A DNA stretch of 64,000 bases from Phascolarctos cinereus (lineage: Eukaryota > Chordata > Mammalia > Diprotodontia > Phascolarctidae). This document shows positions 30,507 to 41,465 of the stretch, one piece after another. The position numbers were made by a program, and so were the translations under genes. The stretch spans positions 16,860,501-16,924,500 of the forward strand of contig NW_018343964.1 in the NCBI RefSeq assembly GCF_002099425.1. Direction: 5' to 3'. Position 1 is the stretch's first letter, and every line of letters starts with the position of its first letter. The notes below the pieces were generated by a model. The model saw only the letters and a program-made list of their open reading frames with translations, was not told where the DNA came from and did no database searches.

Positions 30507-32370
30507 AAAATAATATGGACTCTTTGTACTTTGGGACGAGGGAAGAGAATAAACAAACCTTACCACTCCTGGAAACCTTGATTTGTCACCTCACACAAAG
30601 AAAACAAAAAACAAAAAAATCATTTTCCTTTTCATAATTGTACCATGATGTGGCCTTGAGCCTTACAGAGTGAGAGATTTCATCTAGAACACAAAGGTCT
30701 TTTCTATTCTGCTATGATTTAGCAGGAGATAATCAAAATCAGTCCTTCTAAGGGAAGACAATCAAGTGTATATAATTACATCTTACTTACTTCCCCAACA
30801 AAAAGCAAATGCTTCCTCCTTTCCCTAAATAAACCTGTGCAAAAGGCAAGGGTACTCAAACAGAAGGTCGTGATTCCCTTGCTAGGATATCCTGCAGTCC
30901 CTGATTTCTTGGAAGCACTCAGGCTCATTGCTCCACCGTGATCAAGGGTCCCCCTTCTCTTCAGACCACACAAGAGTGCTATTCAAAAGGAGTATAGATT
31001 TAGGGAGTGAGGGAAAGAGAAAGAACACTTGTGCCTCAAATCATATTGTATATCAAAGTAGTTTAATCCTATGTTAGATTTTCCGGGGCTTTTAGTTAGA
31101 ATTTCCCTAAAAGGGTTTTGGCTGTGCTGCTAAAACTGGAGAGCAAAGGAAGGCCACTGGGCTCATTTCCTGAAGCAGACTTGAGTCCAATAGCAGGAAA
31201 TCTGTTAAAGAAACTTAATTTCACATTTATCTGAAGCTAATGCTTGTTTATTTCAGCCATAACTCATTTTATTGGTTATTTTGATGTTACTCTTTATCTT
31301 CTCCCTCTCCCCCTAGTTATAAAGCAAACTAATTAAAATACCTCATTGCTCACCCAAATGGATCCAGTTCCAAAGACTGGCTGGAATATTTTCAGGACAG
31401 TAAAGACAGATTTGAGCCTTGATCAGCAGCAAATGCCTCCATCCAAAGATACTATCTCTCATTTCAGTTTGGCATAAGGAGCATACAGGCATTATGAATA
31501 TATCTACATTGTCCCCGCACCCTATAATGGTATTACAATGACAATTTTATGGGGCTCATAAAATATTTGCAACTTCCCTGCTGCACACTATAATTTCACC
31601 AACAGTTGTAAAAGGTCTTAAATTATATTTGTGCAAAATTGAGATGAATGAGCTTGAGTATTAATGCATTTCTCATTGTGTAATGGGGATTTTTTTCCCC
31701 TCTCTATTTGCCAAGTGCAGAGCAAATGCTGGTTGTTCAACTATTTGTCAACTCCCATTAGAAACATTTAATACTAATAAAATTTATGGATTCAGTTTCC
31801 AAAGGAGTTCATGATTACTACATCAGGGCTTAAATACAGCCATTGTTCGCCTTATAAAAATCTATATGTTGCTTGACAGGTATAAAATGTGGCTTTGAAT
31901 GCTGAGTCAGCATCAGAGTCACATTTTTTTTTTTGGTTGAAATTAAGTTCATGAAATAAGAGCAAATGTATTCTTAAGTCAATAAGGAAGGATCAGTCTT
32001 GGAAAAAAAAAACAAGAAATATAATATTGCATATATGCTGTCATAATAAAAAATAAAACAAGGCCCAATCCACCAAGTCAACAGGAAGCAGGTTGGTTCT
32101 ATTTATGAGTCAATATCAGTGTACGAATGAACAAATTTAGAATATTGATGCCATCTTCTAGAAAGATGGCACTAATAACTTGTCATCAACAGGACATGGG
32201 CTTTGAGTTAGAGTTACTTTTTCAGAAGAGGTGGTGGTTTTGCACTAATTGATTCATCTTTCCCACCTTCCCGTACTTTCTAACTCAGCCCCATTTGTGA
32301 TTAAATCCACATGTTAATAGCAGCTGCCTGGCATATTAGGATCCTAGACACAGATAAGGAACCACAGAAA
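30507..32370. other. longest repeat-poor island, candidate conserved noncoding DNA
   Basis: About 1.86 kb with no recognised interspersed repeat. From 31200 to 32000 the sequence is AT-rich yet not low-complexity. A perfect Maf palindrome lies at 31900-31912. Homeodomain-like words such as ACTAATTAAAATACC (about 31329) and AATACTAATAAAATTTATGG (about 31770) are present. There is no exon: the only frame in it (30776-30973, minus) is short and motif-free. Enhancer function is inference. Confidence 0.45.
31900..31912. promoter_or_regulatory. perfect T-MARE (Maf recognition element)
   Basis: TGCTGAGTCAGCA is an exact 13-bp palindrome identical to the TPA-type Maf recognition element bound by large Maf proteins, NRL, and small Maf heterodimers with NFE2/BACH. 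The AP-1 core TGAGTCA is central. It is preceded by AT-rich bases (GGCTTTGAA). Confidence 0.5.
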
Positions 32371-32635
32371 TCACCTAGCCCAAGAGTGGGAAACCTGCGG
32401 CCTTGAGGCCACATGTGACCCTCTAGGTCCTCAAGTGAGGCCTTTTGACTAGATCCAAACTTCACAGAACAGGCCCTCTAGGCCACAGGTTGTCTGCCTG
32501 CAAGTCCTAGTCCATTCCTTCCCTTACTTTTATAGTTGAGGAAAACAAGGTGACAAAAAGTACTGTGAGTTGTCCAAGGTCACGCAAGAGGGAGCGGCAA
32601 TACTGTGACCTGAATCCAGACTTTCATGACTTTAG
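32340..32635 (-). mobile_element. MIR, split by a hAT element
   Basis: The left part ends ACCACAGAAATCACCTAGCCC. After the insertion it resumes CCTAGTCCATTCCTTCCC, then GTTGTCCAAGGTCACGCAAG. The CCTAGyCC word is the 8-bp target duplication. Confidence 0.75.
32382..32505. mobile_element. palindromic hAT element, second copy
   Basis: Same family as 22889-23322: AGTGGGAAACCTGCGGCC, GAGGCCACATGTGACCC, TCTAGGTCCTCAAGTGAGG, ATCCAAACTTCACAGAAC. The middle and part of the right arm are deleted, leaving 124 bp. Flanked by CCTAGCCC (32374-32381) and CCTAGTCC (32506-32513). Confidence 0.85.
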
Positions 32636-32845
32636 GGCCTGGATTCAGGAAAACTGGAGTTCAAATCCTACTTTAGTCACTTACTAGCTAGGTGATCCAC
32701 TGAACCACTGTCTGCCTCAGTTTCCTCATCTGTAAAATGGATATAATAATAGCACCTATCTCTCAGAGTTGTTGTGAGGATCAAACAAAATAACAGTTTT
32801 AAAGCACTTGGCACATAACAGGTACTCAAGAAATTTTTGTTCTCT
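32630..32845 (+). mobile_element. MIR (long variant)
   Basis: Sense copy: GGCCTGGATTCAGGAAAACT, AGTCACTTACTAGCTAGGTG, CCTCAGTTTCCTCATCTGTA, GTTGTTGTGAGGATCAAAC, GCACTTGGCACATAACAGG. Confidence 0.85.
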
Positions 32846-32979
32846 TTTCTCCTCTTCCTCTTCTCCCACCTTCAAGGTCAAGGCTCTTTCTGTTTTACCT
32901 TGCCTTGAAGATACCATGTTTTGGAATACAGTCTGTAACCATGATTAAAAAAAAAAAACAGCTAGCTAATGCATAGCTA

Positions 32980-33150
32980 ATGAGAGGAAGCTGGGTATAG
33001 AGAGCTGGCCTCAGAATCACGGACATTTTGGTTCTAGTTTAATCTCTCAACCACACAGGCTGTGTGAACATGGCCAAATCCACTAACCTCTCTGTACCCC
33101 CTCAGCTCTTCATCATGGGCTCATTACACCAATGAAGTCATATATTCTAT
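32980..33150 (+). mobile_element. MIR-type SINE (diverged)
   Basis: GAGGAAGCTGGGTATAGAGA, GGCCTCAGAATCACGGACA and GTGTGAACATGGCCAAATCC follow SINE order. It is much mutated. Confidence 0.55.
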
Positions 33151-33189
33151 CCAAACAACAATAAATTCTGAAAATAAAAATGGAAGCCA

Positions 33190-33692
33190 CAACTATGGCA
33201 TACTCTTAATTGGAAGGTTTTTGCTTTTGTTTTTTTACAAAATGTGTCAAGACTTTTTTTCCCCTATCTAAGCATTTATTTACTTAGAATCTTGTTTTTA
33301 ATAATATTTTACCTTTCCCCCAATTAAATGTTAAAACAATTTTTAACATTTTTTTAAAATGTTGAGCTCCAAATTCTATTCCTCTTTCCCCTCCCCTATC
33401 CCTGAGATAAGCAATCTGATATAGGTTATATATGTGTAATCATGTAAAACATTTACATAGTCATTTTGTATAAGAAAACAGAAAAAAAGATAGAAAATGA
33501 AAATGGTATGCGCTTCAGTCTGTATTCAGACAACGTCAGTTCTTTTTGTGGAGGCAGATAGCATTTTTCATCATGAGTCCTTTGGGACTGTCTTGGATCA
33601 TTGTGTTGCTGAGAATAAGTCATTCACAGTTGATCATCATACAATATTGCTATTACTGTTGTCCTAGTTCTTCTTATTTCACTTTGCATCCA
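33190..33692 (-). mobile_element. L1 3' end
   Basis: Antisense L1 3' UTR, with AAGCAATCTGATATAGGTTA, TCATGAGTCCTTTGGGACTG, CATTGTGTTGCTGAGAATA-like and CAGTTGATCATCATACAATA blocks in order. Truncated at about 33692. Confidence 0.8.
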
Positions 33693-34395
33693 TTATTTAT
33701 TTAAAATCTAAAAGTCAACTGTCTGAAAAGCCAGGATTGATTGACAGATTGTGTGTGTATCTGTGTCTGTGTGTAGGGGGACAGGACAAGCAATGATACA
33801 GCAACTGTGACGCAGGAAAGTGGGACCTGGATAGACCAGGAAACAGGGCAAGAATATAGTGTCTGTTTTTTGGCCCCAGGGTGCATGTTTTTATCTCTTC
33901 TCTGACAATGAGTGGTGAGCAGAGGAGTCCTGGAGAAAAAGGAATTTGATGGGAAATTCACCAATGGGTAAGAATTCCAATAAGAAGACACAAGCGTAGA
34001 AAGGCTCAACTTCAGAGGCAGACTGTTGTCTTGGAGGTCAAAGAAATTGCAGCCTAGGTTACATAGCTGCAGAGAAGAGGAGATTATATGACAATTTAAA
34101 CCAATGAGGTATGGAAGCCAAATAGAATAATCTGACCGGGCTTTATGATCAGCTAACTAATTCACTTCAACGAATCAATCAGGACAGAGAAATAGATGAA
34201 GAGTTAGAGAATTTCCAAGGTCAAGGCAATTTAAAACTCCAGTAGAGTACATTAGGAGACACTTAGAAGTAAAAACCAAGAAAGACAAAGTCAGGGTGAA
34301 TGAATCTTTAGAGGACAGATGTGGAAGGAATTTTTTTCATCCAGGGAGCTAAAGAACACAGATAGGATTCCAAAGGTCCATGGTCAGAAGATATG
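33693..34395. other. unassigned sequence
   Basis: No recognised repeat or exon. A TGTGTGTATCTGTGTCTGTGTG patch lies near 33750. The minus frame at 33701-34009 has no motif. Confidence 0.35.
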
Positions 34396-34646
34396 CTGTT
34401 GTTCATTTTTTTTTCAACGCGTCTGACCCTCCATTTACTGTTTTCTTGGCAAAGGTACTGGAGTGGTTTACCATTTCCATCTCCACCTCATTTTATAGGT
34501 GAGGAAACTTAGGCAAACAAGCCTAAGAGATTTGCCCAGGGTCACACAACTAGTAAATGTCTAAGGCCAGATCCAAACTTAAGAAGATGAGTCTTTCTAA
34601 TTCTAGGCCCAGCACCCTATCCACTGTGCCACCTGGCTGCCCCTAC
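34396..34646 (-). mobile_element. MAR1 SINE, nearly full length
   Basis: Antisense copy from the tail (TTTTCTTGGCAAAGGTACTG) through the CORE (AGGTGAGGAAACTTAGGCAA, GGGTCACACAACTAGTAAAT) to the head (CACTGTGCCACCTGGCTGCC). Confidence 0.9.
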
Positions 34647-35469
34647 CAGGTTAAGGAAATGACTCTAAGTACCACGTAGGGCAGAAGCCCAGGAGTAAGA
34701 TTTAATTAGGAGAACTGGGTAGGGGAGAAGGTTCAAAGAAAGTGCTTGTCTAGTGAAACCTAGGAACCTCCATAAGTAGAATAACAGTGGAAATAGATTC
34801 CAAAAGAGCTATAATCAATGATTTTACCAAATTGAACCCACATCAGCATAAAACTTATAATTTATTCAAATATACATTTAAAATGGGAAGAGTTGAACTG
34901 CCATAAGATTAGGAAAGGTGCAAGAAGGAGCTGTGTGAAGATGGTGATATGCCAGGACATAAAGGAACCCTAGATTACCCACAAACATTCAAGAACAGTT
35001 TTCAAAATGCATGGAAATGAGCAATGATCAAACCGCTAGAAAAGAAACATCGATTACTTAATCCATCTAGTCCATGGTTACATTAAAAACTGCCAGAATC
35101 CTGTCTTGGTAAGTAGAAAGGAAAGCACAGAAACAATTTGGCCCCATACATAGCTGGAGACAGTGTCAGGCCAGCACATAACACAGGGTGCAGCAGCTCA
35201 GCCTGAACAACTTGCGGGAGACCAGGCTAGACCAGAGCTTGGGAAACACCAGTGCCTAGATAGCTCATGCCCAACCTACAACAGGTAAAAAGTGAAAGCA
35301 CCTGATAAACCAAAGCTTCTAGACCTTTTCAGTAGGCCTGCCACCAGAATAATCATCAACACCTTGTAAGGAGCTATCAGGGTCACAGCAAGGACTGGAG
35401 TCAACCCAAGGCACAGCCAACAGCTAGCCTATTCTGACCTTCTTAATTACTGGTGGTCTCTCCATCTCA
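34647..35469 (+). other. unassigned; part may be an old L1 5' UTR
   Basis: At about 35150-35430, GCAGCAGCTCAGCCTGAAC, GACCAGGCTAGACCAGAGC and TTGGGAAACACCAGTGCC resemble the G- and C-rich 5' UTR of marsupial L1s. No coding part follows, because an L2 begins at 35470. The 34650-35150 part is unassigned. Confidence 0.35.
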
Positions 35470-35755
35470 ACCTCAAAAATGACTTGTCATATATCTTGTA
35501 TTTTCTTATCTGTGCTCATGTTGTTTCTTCCCAATAGCAAAGAAGTTCTTTAAGGGTAGGGGTGATTAAATTTTTGTTTTTGTAGCCCCAGTACCTGGCA
35601 TTTTTAGTATTGTTGTTCATTCATTTCAATAGTGTCCGATTCTTCATGAACCCATTTAGGGTTTTCTTGGCAAAGATACTTGAGTGGTTTGCCATTTCAT
35701 TCTCCAGCTCTGTACCTGGAATATAGGTACTTAATGCTTGTTGAATTGAATTGAA
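35470..35755 (+). mobile_element. L2/L3 3' end, split by MAR1
   Basis: ATATATCTTGTATTTTCTTA, GAAGTTCTTTAAGGGTAGG and CCCCAGTACCTGGCATTTTT are followed, after the insertion, by GGTACTTAATGCTTGTTGAA. Confidence 0.8.
35609..35711 (-). mobile_element. MAR1 SINE tail, 5'-truncated
   Basis: About 100 bp of the antisense MAR1 3' tail (GTTTTCTTGGCAAAGATACT, TGGTTTGCCATTTCATTCTC). The L2 word GTACCTGGcAT (35591-35601) is repeated as GTACCTGGaAT (35712-35722), consistent with a target duplication. Confidence 0.85.
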
Positions 35756-35999
35756 CTTATAGACAAACATCTGTTCTGGAAATCAAAGAGGCCAAAGAAT
35801 TCTGTGAAGAAATTGATAAGTCCTCCCAGATACACAAATAATCAGATATTTTCATTTTTGGTGACATATTTTGGTGATTATGTAAATAAGTGAGGATAGT
35901 GAAGAATAAGAAGTCAGAGACTTGTAGACTACATAGAAGCTCTGCTTGATGAACTCTAGCTTGGGGAAAAACAAAATTTGGAAGGCAGAAAACATGAAG

Positions 36000-36200
36000 A
36001 GCACAATCAAGAGGCATTTATGAAGTACCTACTTTGTGCCATACACCATGCTAAGCACTGGGGTTACAAAAAGAGGCAAAAGAGGGCCCCTGCCCTGAAG
36101 GAGCTTACAATCTAATAGGGAAGACAACATCCAAATATACACACATCAAGCTATATGCAGGATAAATAGGAAATATTTAACAGAGGGAAGGCACTAGAAT
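36000..36200 (-). mobile_element. L2/L3 fragment
   Basis: Antisense end: CATTTATGAAGTACCTACTT, CATGCTAAGCACTGGGGTTA, GGCCCCTGCCCTGAAGGAGC, AAGCTATATGCAGGATAAAT. Confidence 0.9.
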
Positions 36201-37089
36201 ACAATAACATTGAATGACATTACCAAAAAATGAAATTCATTATATTTTAACGGATAGAGGATGATGATAATAATGGAGATGATGATTTAAACCAGATAAA
36301 TGAATCTGAATCTACAAGACCAACACTACACAAGGGAAAAGATTCATGTAATAACATTAGACAAATTAAATACTTGGCATGCCCACTCAGCTTCTCTAGC
36401 CCAATTCATACCAAACCTGGGTGCAGGCAACGCATGCTTATGCTTCGGAGTTTGGCTATAGAGATCTCTGCTCACACATCATCACAGAAGTAAGAAAATA
36501 TTAAATCTGACCATCCCCCTAAGGAAGGGGGATATAACTATGTAACTATGTAACTATGCTGGGGAATGGATATTAGGGCCAGATTTGTAAAACTTACTTT
36601 AAAAAAATCTATAGATCTCTTTCCAGATGTGAAAGTGACCAAACATTTAGCTGTATTCAATGCTGCCATCAAGGATTCTACTCTGGGCTGGGATTTGATA
36701 AGGTCCCTCAGCACCCCAACTTGAGGATTCTGAGAATGCCCAGCCATAAAACATCTGTGCGGTAGGGGAAGAGGGAGGGGTCAACCAAAACAATCAACTA
36801 AGAATGTATGAAAGGTTGAAAGACAAAAAAAAATCCAAGAAAGCAAAGCTTGGTATGATCATAGTTTCCAAGCTCATAAACTAAAAGGGAAACACTTATA
36901 AAGACAGAGTGAAAAATGACCAAAAATTCAAGGAGAGTTTATTGAACACGTATTATACTATGAAGGGAAAATGAACCAAAAATATTACATGAAAGTCACA
37001 CTTCCCCAGAGACCATGGAACAACAAGGAGAAATTCCAAAATGGTTTAAAAGATAAATAAAACTTTTAACATAGATATTTGTATGGAAA
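36201..37089. other. unassigned sequence
   Basis: No recognised repeat family. A small tandem run of TATGTAAC (three units) lies at 36538-36557. The minus frame 36538-36747 has no recognised domain. The GC-richer patch at about 36410-36475 (ACGCATGCTTATGCTTCGG) stands out against AT-rich flanks. Confidence 0.4.
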
Positions 37090-37205
37090 CCAGAAGTTTT
37101 TAGACTGTGAGCTCCTTGATAGCAGTGACTGAGTTTTCTTTTTTTCTTCCTTTGTATATCTAGTGCCTGATACATAGGCACATGACACTTAATAAATGAT
37201 TGTCA
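37090..37205 (+). mobile_element. L2/L3 3' end
   Basis: GACTGTGAGCTCCTTGATAG, TTTGTATATCTAGTGCCTGA, ACACTTAATAAATGATTGTC. Confidence 0.8.
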
Positions 37206-37259
37206 ACTTGGCTTTTAATACAGAATTAAGGAAAACCAAGATTAGGGTAGAGAAGTTAA

Positions 37260-37470
37260 AATAGATGTTGGAAAATCTCTCCATAGTGGTAATAGGAGAA
37301 AGAGGAAGAAGGGGAGAAAGGGAAAAAAGATGAAGAAGAGGAGAGACAGAGGGAGAGATATAGAGAAAAAAGGAAGAGAAACAAATAGAAAGACACATAG
37401 GCAGAGAGAAGTAGAGAAGAGTTACACTGAAAATAATAGAGACAGAGAAAGGAGGAGATTTCACAGAAGA
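37260..37470. repeat. purine-rich low-complexity tract
   Basis: Over 200 bases of nearly pure A and G on the plus strand (GAAAGAGGAAGAAGGGGAG and similar). The Phe/Ser/Leu-rich minus-strand frames here are artefacts. Confidence 0.8.
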
Positions 37471-37589
37471 GAAGCAAAAATGTAATAACCTTTAATGAAA
37501 ATATACAAGCCAAAGTAACTGAATCTGAACATTGGAGGAGCAGAGACAATACAAATAGTATGGGTTCTCCAGAATATGTTACTCTTGTT

Positions 37590-38115
37590 CTTTTTACAAG
37601 TCTAAATAATATATACTAGAAGAAACATAAGAAAACTGTCTAATACATTTGAATAAAGAAGATAAAGTATTGATTGATTATATAAATATTACTGCAAGAG
37701 AAAAATCCCAAAATTGAAACTCCAAGACAAGTAGTAGTTAAATTTCATAATTGCAGCATCAGATAAATTTTCAAACATCAGGAAAAAGAACTACAGTTAT
37801 GAAGTAAAGTCAATTCAAATAATTCAAGATTACTTCTCATCTATAAGAAGATGCAGAAAAGAACAGGTGTTTCAAAATGAAAAGGAGTTTAAGTTACAAC
37901 CCGAAACAACATATACTACAAAGTTGATTCTAATCAATGAAAAAGGTGGTGCTATATCAAAAGAGGCATTTGAACTATTCTTGGGAAGTGGGAGCAGGAA
38001 GTAAGTTGATAAAGTAAATAAAAACTTGTTAGAAACAAAATAATTTTACTTAAACTAGCAGGTTGATGAAGAGGGAAAAGTCAGTGAAGTTTTTACCATA
38101 CCAACTTATTTGGGG

Positions 38116-38167
<52 letters not shown>

Positions 38168-38780
38168 CTGTTGGATTCATCCAGCTTTGAATCAACATTA
38201 AAGTCTTCTATGATTTTGTTCCTATATCTTTTTTGTAATTCAGTTAACTTTTACTTTGTAAATGTAAATTCTATACAATTAGATGAATACATATTAATTA
38301 TATTTTCTCATTGTCTACAGTACCATTAAGCATAATGTAGTCCAAAGAAGGATGAGAAAGCAGGTGAAAGATGAAAAAAAAAATTAAATTTAAGTAAATT
38401 TTTAAAATTTTCAATAGTACAGGTAAACAGGGCCTGTGGAAGAATGAGGAGCTTTTGTGAATAGATTAACATCTAAGCATTGTAAGCAATATTAATCATA
38501 GGGAAATAAAGCTAGAAAGAAAGAAACTAAAAAATTAATACAAAAATAGAGTATAAACCAAATAACCATAACCTTAAATAAGAATGGAGTAAACAATTGA
38601 ATAAAACAGAGGAAATAAGAAAACCCAGCAGCTAACAGTTGCACGTAAGAAATATCTAGAGATTAGAACACTTACAGAATAAAAATGAAAGGCTATAACA
38701 ATATTTACTATCCATCAGTATAACTTACTTACAGCACATGTATAAAAATCAATATATATGTGCATATGTATGTGTACATG
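37590..38780 (+). mobile_element. old HAL1/L1-derived sequence
   Basis: Plus-strand remnants: a stretch near 37900-38000 translates with YTTKLILINEKGGAISKEAF, comparable with the C-terminal end of L1/HAL1 ORF1. The region at 38540-38720 (AATAAGAATGGAGTAAACAA, AGAAATATCTAGAGATTAG) resembles L1 sequence just beyond ORF1. A (TG)n tract breaks it at 38116-38165. Highly decayed. Confidence 0.4.
38116..38165. repeat. (TG)n microsatellite
   Basis: About 25 uninterrupted TG units. Confidence 0.95.
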
Positions 38781-38879
38781 CTTATTAGGACACTAATATG
38801 ACTTGTAATCATCAATATATGCAATCAAAATGTATTGACTGTTCAATAATACAACATCAAATCTCCAGGAACAAACCAC

Positions 38880-39689
38880 CAAAGTGATTCCTAAAGATCC
38901 CAGTAAGCTTGTTTTCTATCAGGGCTCCTGAGAGGGCTTCTTCTCAGCCCAGTTGGAGGCAGCATGTCTCCTTCCGGGTCTCATTTTGGCAAGTGTCCAT
39001 CAGTCAGCACTCTTCTCAAGTGAATATAAAATGCTTACATTTCCAAATACTGAAAATCAAAGTTTCTCCTTTTTGTGCCCCAAGAGCAGGCCAGTGACTG
39101 GGGACTCTGGTGGGTTTGTTATGATTCTGGCTAAGAGCAATAATAAGTTATATCTAAATTCTGGTTAGGGATCAGAACCTAAGCTTATGATGAAAGGAAA
39201 CTATCAATCCAAGCTAACATCATTGGCAAGTGTTCATCAGTTCTTTACCAGATTTGGGACAAGCACATAATATTAGCAGTTGTTTACCAAATTTGGGGGA
39301 TACACATCAAACATTATTAGTAGTTGTTTGCCAAAATCAGGAGACACATCCATGTAATTAGTACTTGTTAACCAAATTTGAGGGATTTGTACATTATTAA
39401 TAATTGTTTACCAGATTTAGGGCTTATAAACATCAATTCCAAACTATAACCTTAAGTAATTATCTTATCACAGAAAAACTCACATGGCAATTACTGTCAC
39501 AAAATGGAGGCTTAAAACAAGTTAATATACTTATTCCTGCTACCATCTCTTGCTTCCTAAGAAATGATACACAATCTTTCTAGCAGATAAAGTCAAAATA
39601 AAGCTTTATTGTCAAGAGAGATAATTAAGGAAACTACACTATGCTTGAAGATAATGTAAACAAAGAAACCATATTAACGAATGTTAATA
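38880..39689. other. unassigned sequence around a minisatellite
   Basis: No recognised family. It contains the tandem repeat at 39236-39440 and, further on, AAATAAAGCTTTATTG at 39597-39612, a palindromic word with a poly-A-signal-like AATAAA. An old long-terminal-repeat origin is possible, but no paired ends or internal genes are seen. Confidence 0.3.
39236..39440. repeat. degenerate 41-44 bp minisatellite, nearly five units
   Basis: The word GTTGTTTACCAAATTTGGG recurs as GTTCTTTACCAGATTTGGG, GTTGTTTGCCAAAATCAGG, CTTGTTAACCAAATTTGAGG and ATTGTTTACCAGATTTAGGG. Each is followed by a CACAT/ACATTATTAGTA-like half. Unit starts are near 39236, 39278, 39322, 39362 and 39402. Confidence 0.85.
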
Positions 39690-40240
39690 CACTTCACTCC
39701 CTAGTCTCCACTTCCTCACCAATTGCCTTTTGGCCCTAAAGAAACTTCTGTAACACCCATCCCATCCCCCATCCCTATCCCAGCTACTTATATAACTAGC
39801 ATATCCAATCCAAGAGAAATACCTTAATTCCTCACCTCACGAGAGATCACCATCCCAGCTACCACTGTAGTTATAGCGATTGCCTCTACCACACCACCAT
39901 TTCAAGAAAACTCCTTACTCTCTAGTCATCTCCTTGCCAGCCATCTGGTACACTTTCCTCTGCACCCCTACCCAACTCCCTCGGTTCTAGAACCCTGATC
40001 AAATTAACTCAGCCATTGTTCATGATTCATTAAGATCTGCTCTGCTATTGCTCAGATTCACAGTCTCTGAAATTTTCCAGACCAAAGTACCCCTTCCTGC
40101 CACTACTCTCCTTTCTGTATTCACTCTCTTATTATAAGATAAGCTCTTCAAAGAATTTTTTTTTCTTTTATATATGTATTTGCAGTGCTTAGTACTGTGT
40201 CTTGCAGACAATAAATTCTAAAATATCTTTTTTTATTCAT
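39690..40240 (+). mobile_element. L2/L3 LINE 3' region
   Basis: The pyrimidine-rich body ends with TTATTATAAGATAAGCTCTTC, TGCAGTGCTTAGTACTGTGT and AATAAATTCTAAAAT. The far left edge is uncertain. Confidence 0.6.
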
Positions 40241-40259
40241 TCATATTCAATAATAGGAC

Positions 40260-41260
40260 AAATCTGAATTCATAAAGGAAAAGTTAAACTGAATTCCAAA
40301 AAAAAAAGACATGGATAGTAACAAAATAATAATACCAACAATACATTTTACCTTTACAAAAATAGACCATTGCAAGGACCCAAAAATGAATTAGAAATAT
40401 GAAAAGGTAGAGACACTGAACATCCTTTACAGGATAAAGTGCTAGGCATAGAATCAAGATGATACAGGTTTAAACCCAACCTGGGATACTTAATAATAGC
40501 TGTATGACCCTGGACCAATCATTTAACTTCTTTTCAGCCTCAGTTTCTTCATCTGCAAATGGAGATAGTATAATACCTATTTCAAAGAGTTTTTTTCTTA
40601 GAATAAAATGAGATAATATATGTAAAGAATTTGCACAACTTAAAATACTATATAGTTGTCATATGCCAGAATAAGTTCCATGTGGATGCTGAAAAATATA
40701 CCTATACCTATACCTAATTTTTAAGTGGAGGAAAATGGATGAGGATGTATTTCCCAGCTATGTCTAAGGGGAAAATTGTAATCAAAGGACAAAGAAAATT
40801 ACAAAAGATAAAATACGTAATTGAAGTTATATGAAATTAAAAGACTTTCAAATGAATAAAAAAAGCAAAGATAAGAAGGGAAACTTGATTTGAGGGAAAA
40901 GCTTTCCATTCCATATCTCTAATAAGAGTCTGAAACAGAATATACAGGTAGCTGACAGAAATATATAAGCCCAAGACCTATTCCCCAATGAATAATTAAT
41001 ATAGGCTTATAAACAAATAGTTCTCAAAAGAACAGCAAATTAACACCCATATAAAAGATTGATCCAATCACTAATAAGAGAAATGCAAATGAAAACTATT
41101 CTAAAGTTTCATATTACACAACAAATTAGCAAAGACAAAATATGGAAATAGTAAATCTTTGAGAGTCTATAGAAAAAGAGATATACTAATATACTGTGGT
41201 TAAGCTATGAATTAGTCTAAAAACATTCAAGAAAGAAATTTATAATCATACCATTAAAAA
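40260..41260 (+). mobile_element. L1 ORF2 3' part, old, interrupted by MIR
   Basis: It follows the order of L1 ORF2 C-terminal DNA: AAAGACTTTCAAATGAATAA, CCAATGAATAATTAATATAGG, TTCTCAAAAGAACAGCAAAT, AAGAGAAATGCAAATGAAAA, TTGAGAGTCTATAGAAAAAG. The frame is lost. Interrupted at 40405-40690. A-rich 41466-41765 may be a further L1 piece. Confidence 0.65.
40405..40690 (+). mobile_element. MIR (long variant) inside L1
   Basis: AATAGCTGTATGACCCTGGA, CCTCAGTTTCTTCATCTGCA and AAATGAGATAATATATGTAA, with matching L1 on both sides. The L1 is thus older than this MIR, or the MIR was placed next to it by rearrangement. Confidence 0.75.
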
Positions 41261-41261
41261 G

Positions 41262-41465
41262 TACTGATTTTACAGCCGTAAGAAACTTTTAGAAGCTGTT
41301 GAGGTCAATCCCTTCCCCCCTACCTCCACTTTTCAGGTGAAGAAATTGAGGCCCAAAGAAATTATGTGACTTGTCCAAGGTCACACAGCTAGTAAATATC
41401 TGAGATTATATGTTAACCCAAGTCCTTTTCACTCCTAAGTCCAATGCCCTATCCACTAAACATCT
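41262..41465 (-). mobile_element. MIR
   Basis: Antisense: TTTTCAGGTGAAGAAATTGA, GTCCAAGGTCACACAGCTAG, and CCTATCCACTAAACATC as the decayed head. Confidence 0.75.

Noticed and set aside
37189-37549. Phe/Ser/Leu-rich minus frames of 91 and 97 codons resembling membrane proteins
   Set aside because: They are the complement of a purine-rich low-complexity tract, and two phases are open at once.
38880-39689. Possible old LTR (AATAAAGC-type word, internal tandem repeat)
   Set aside because: No paired terminal repeats, no primer-binding site and no retroviral gene remnant could be seen. Left as unassigned.
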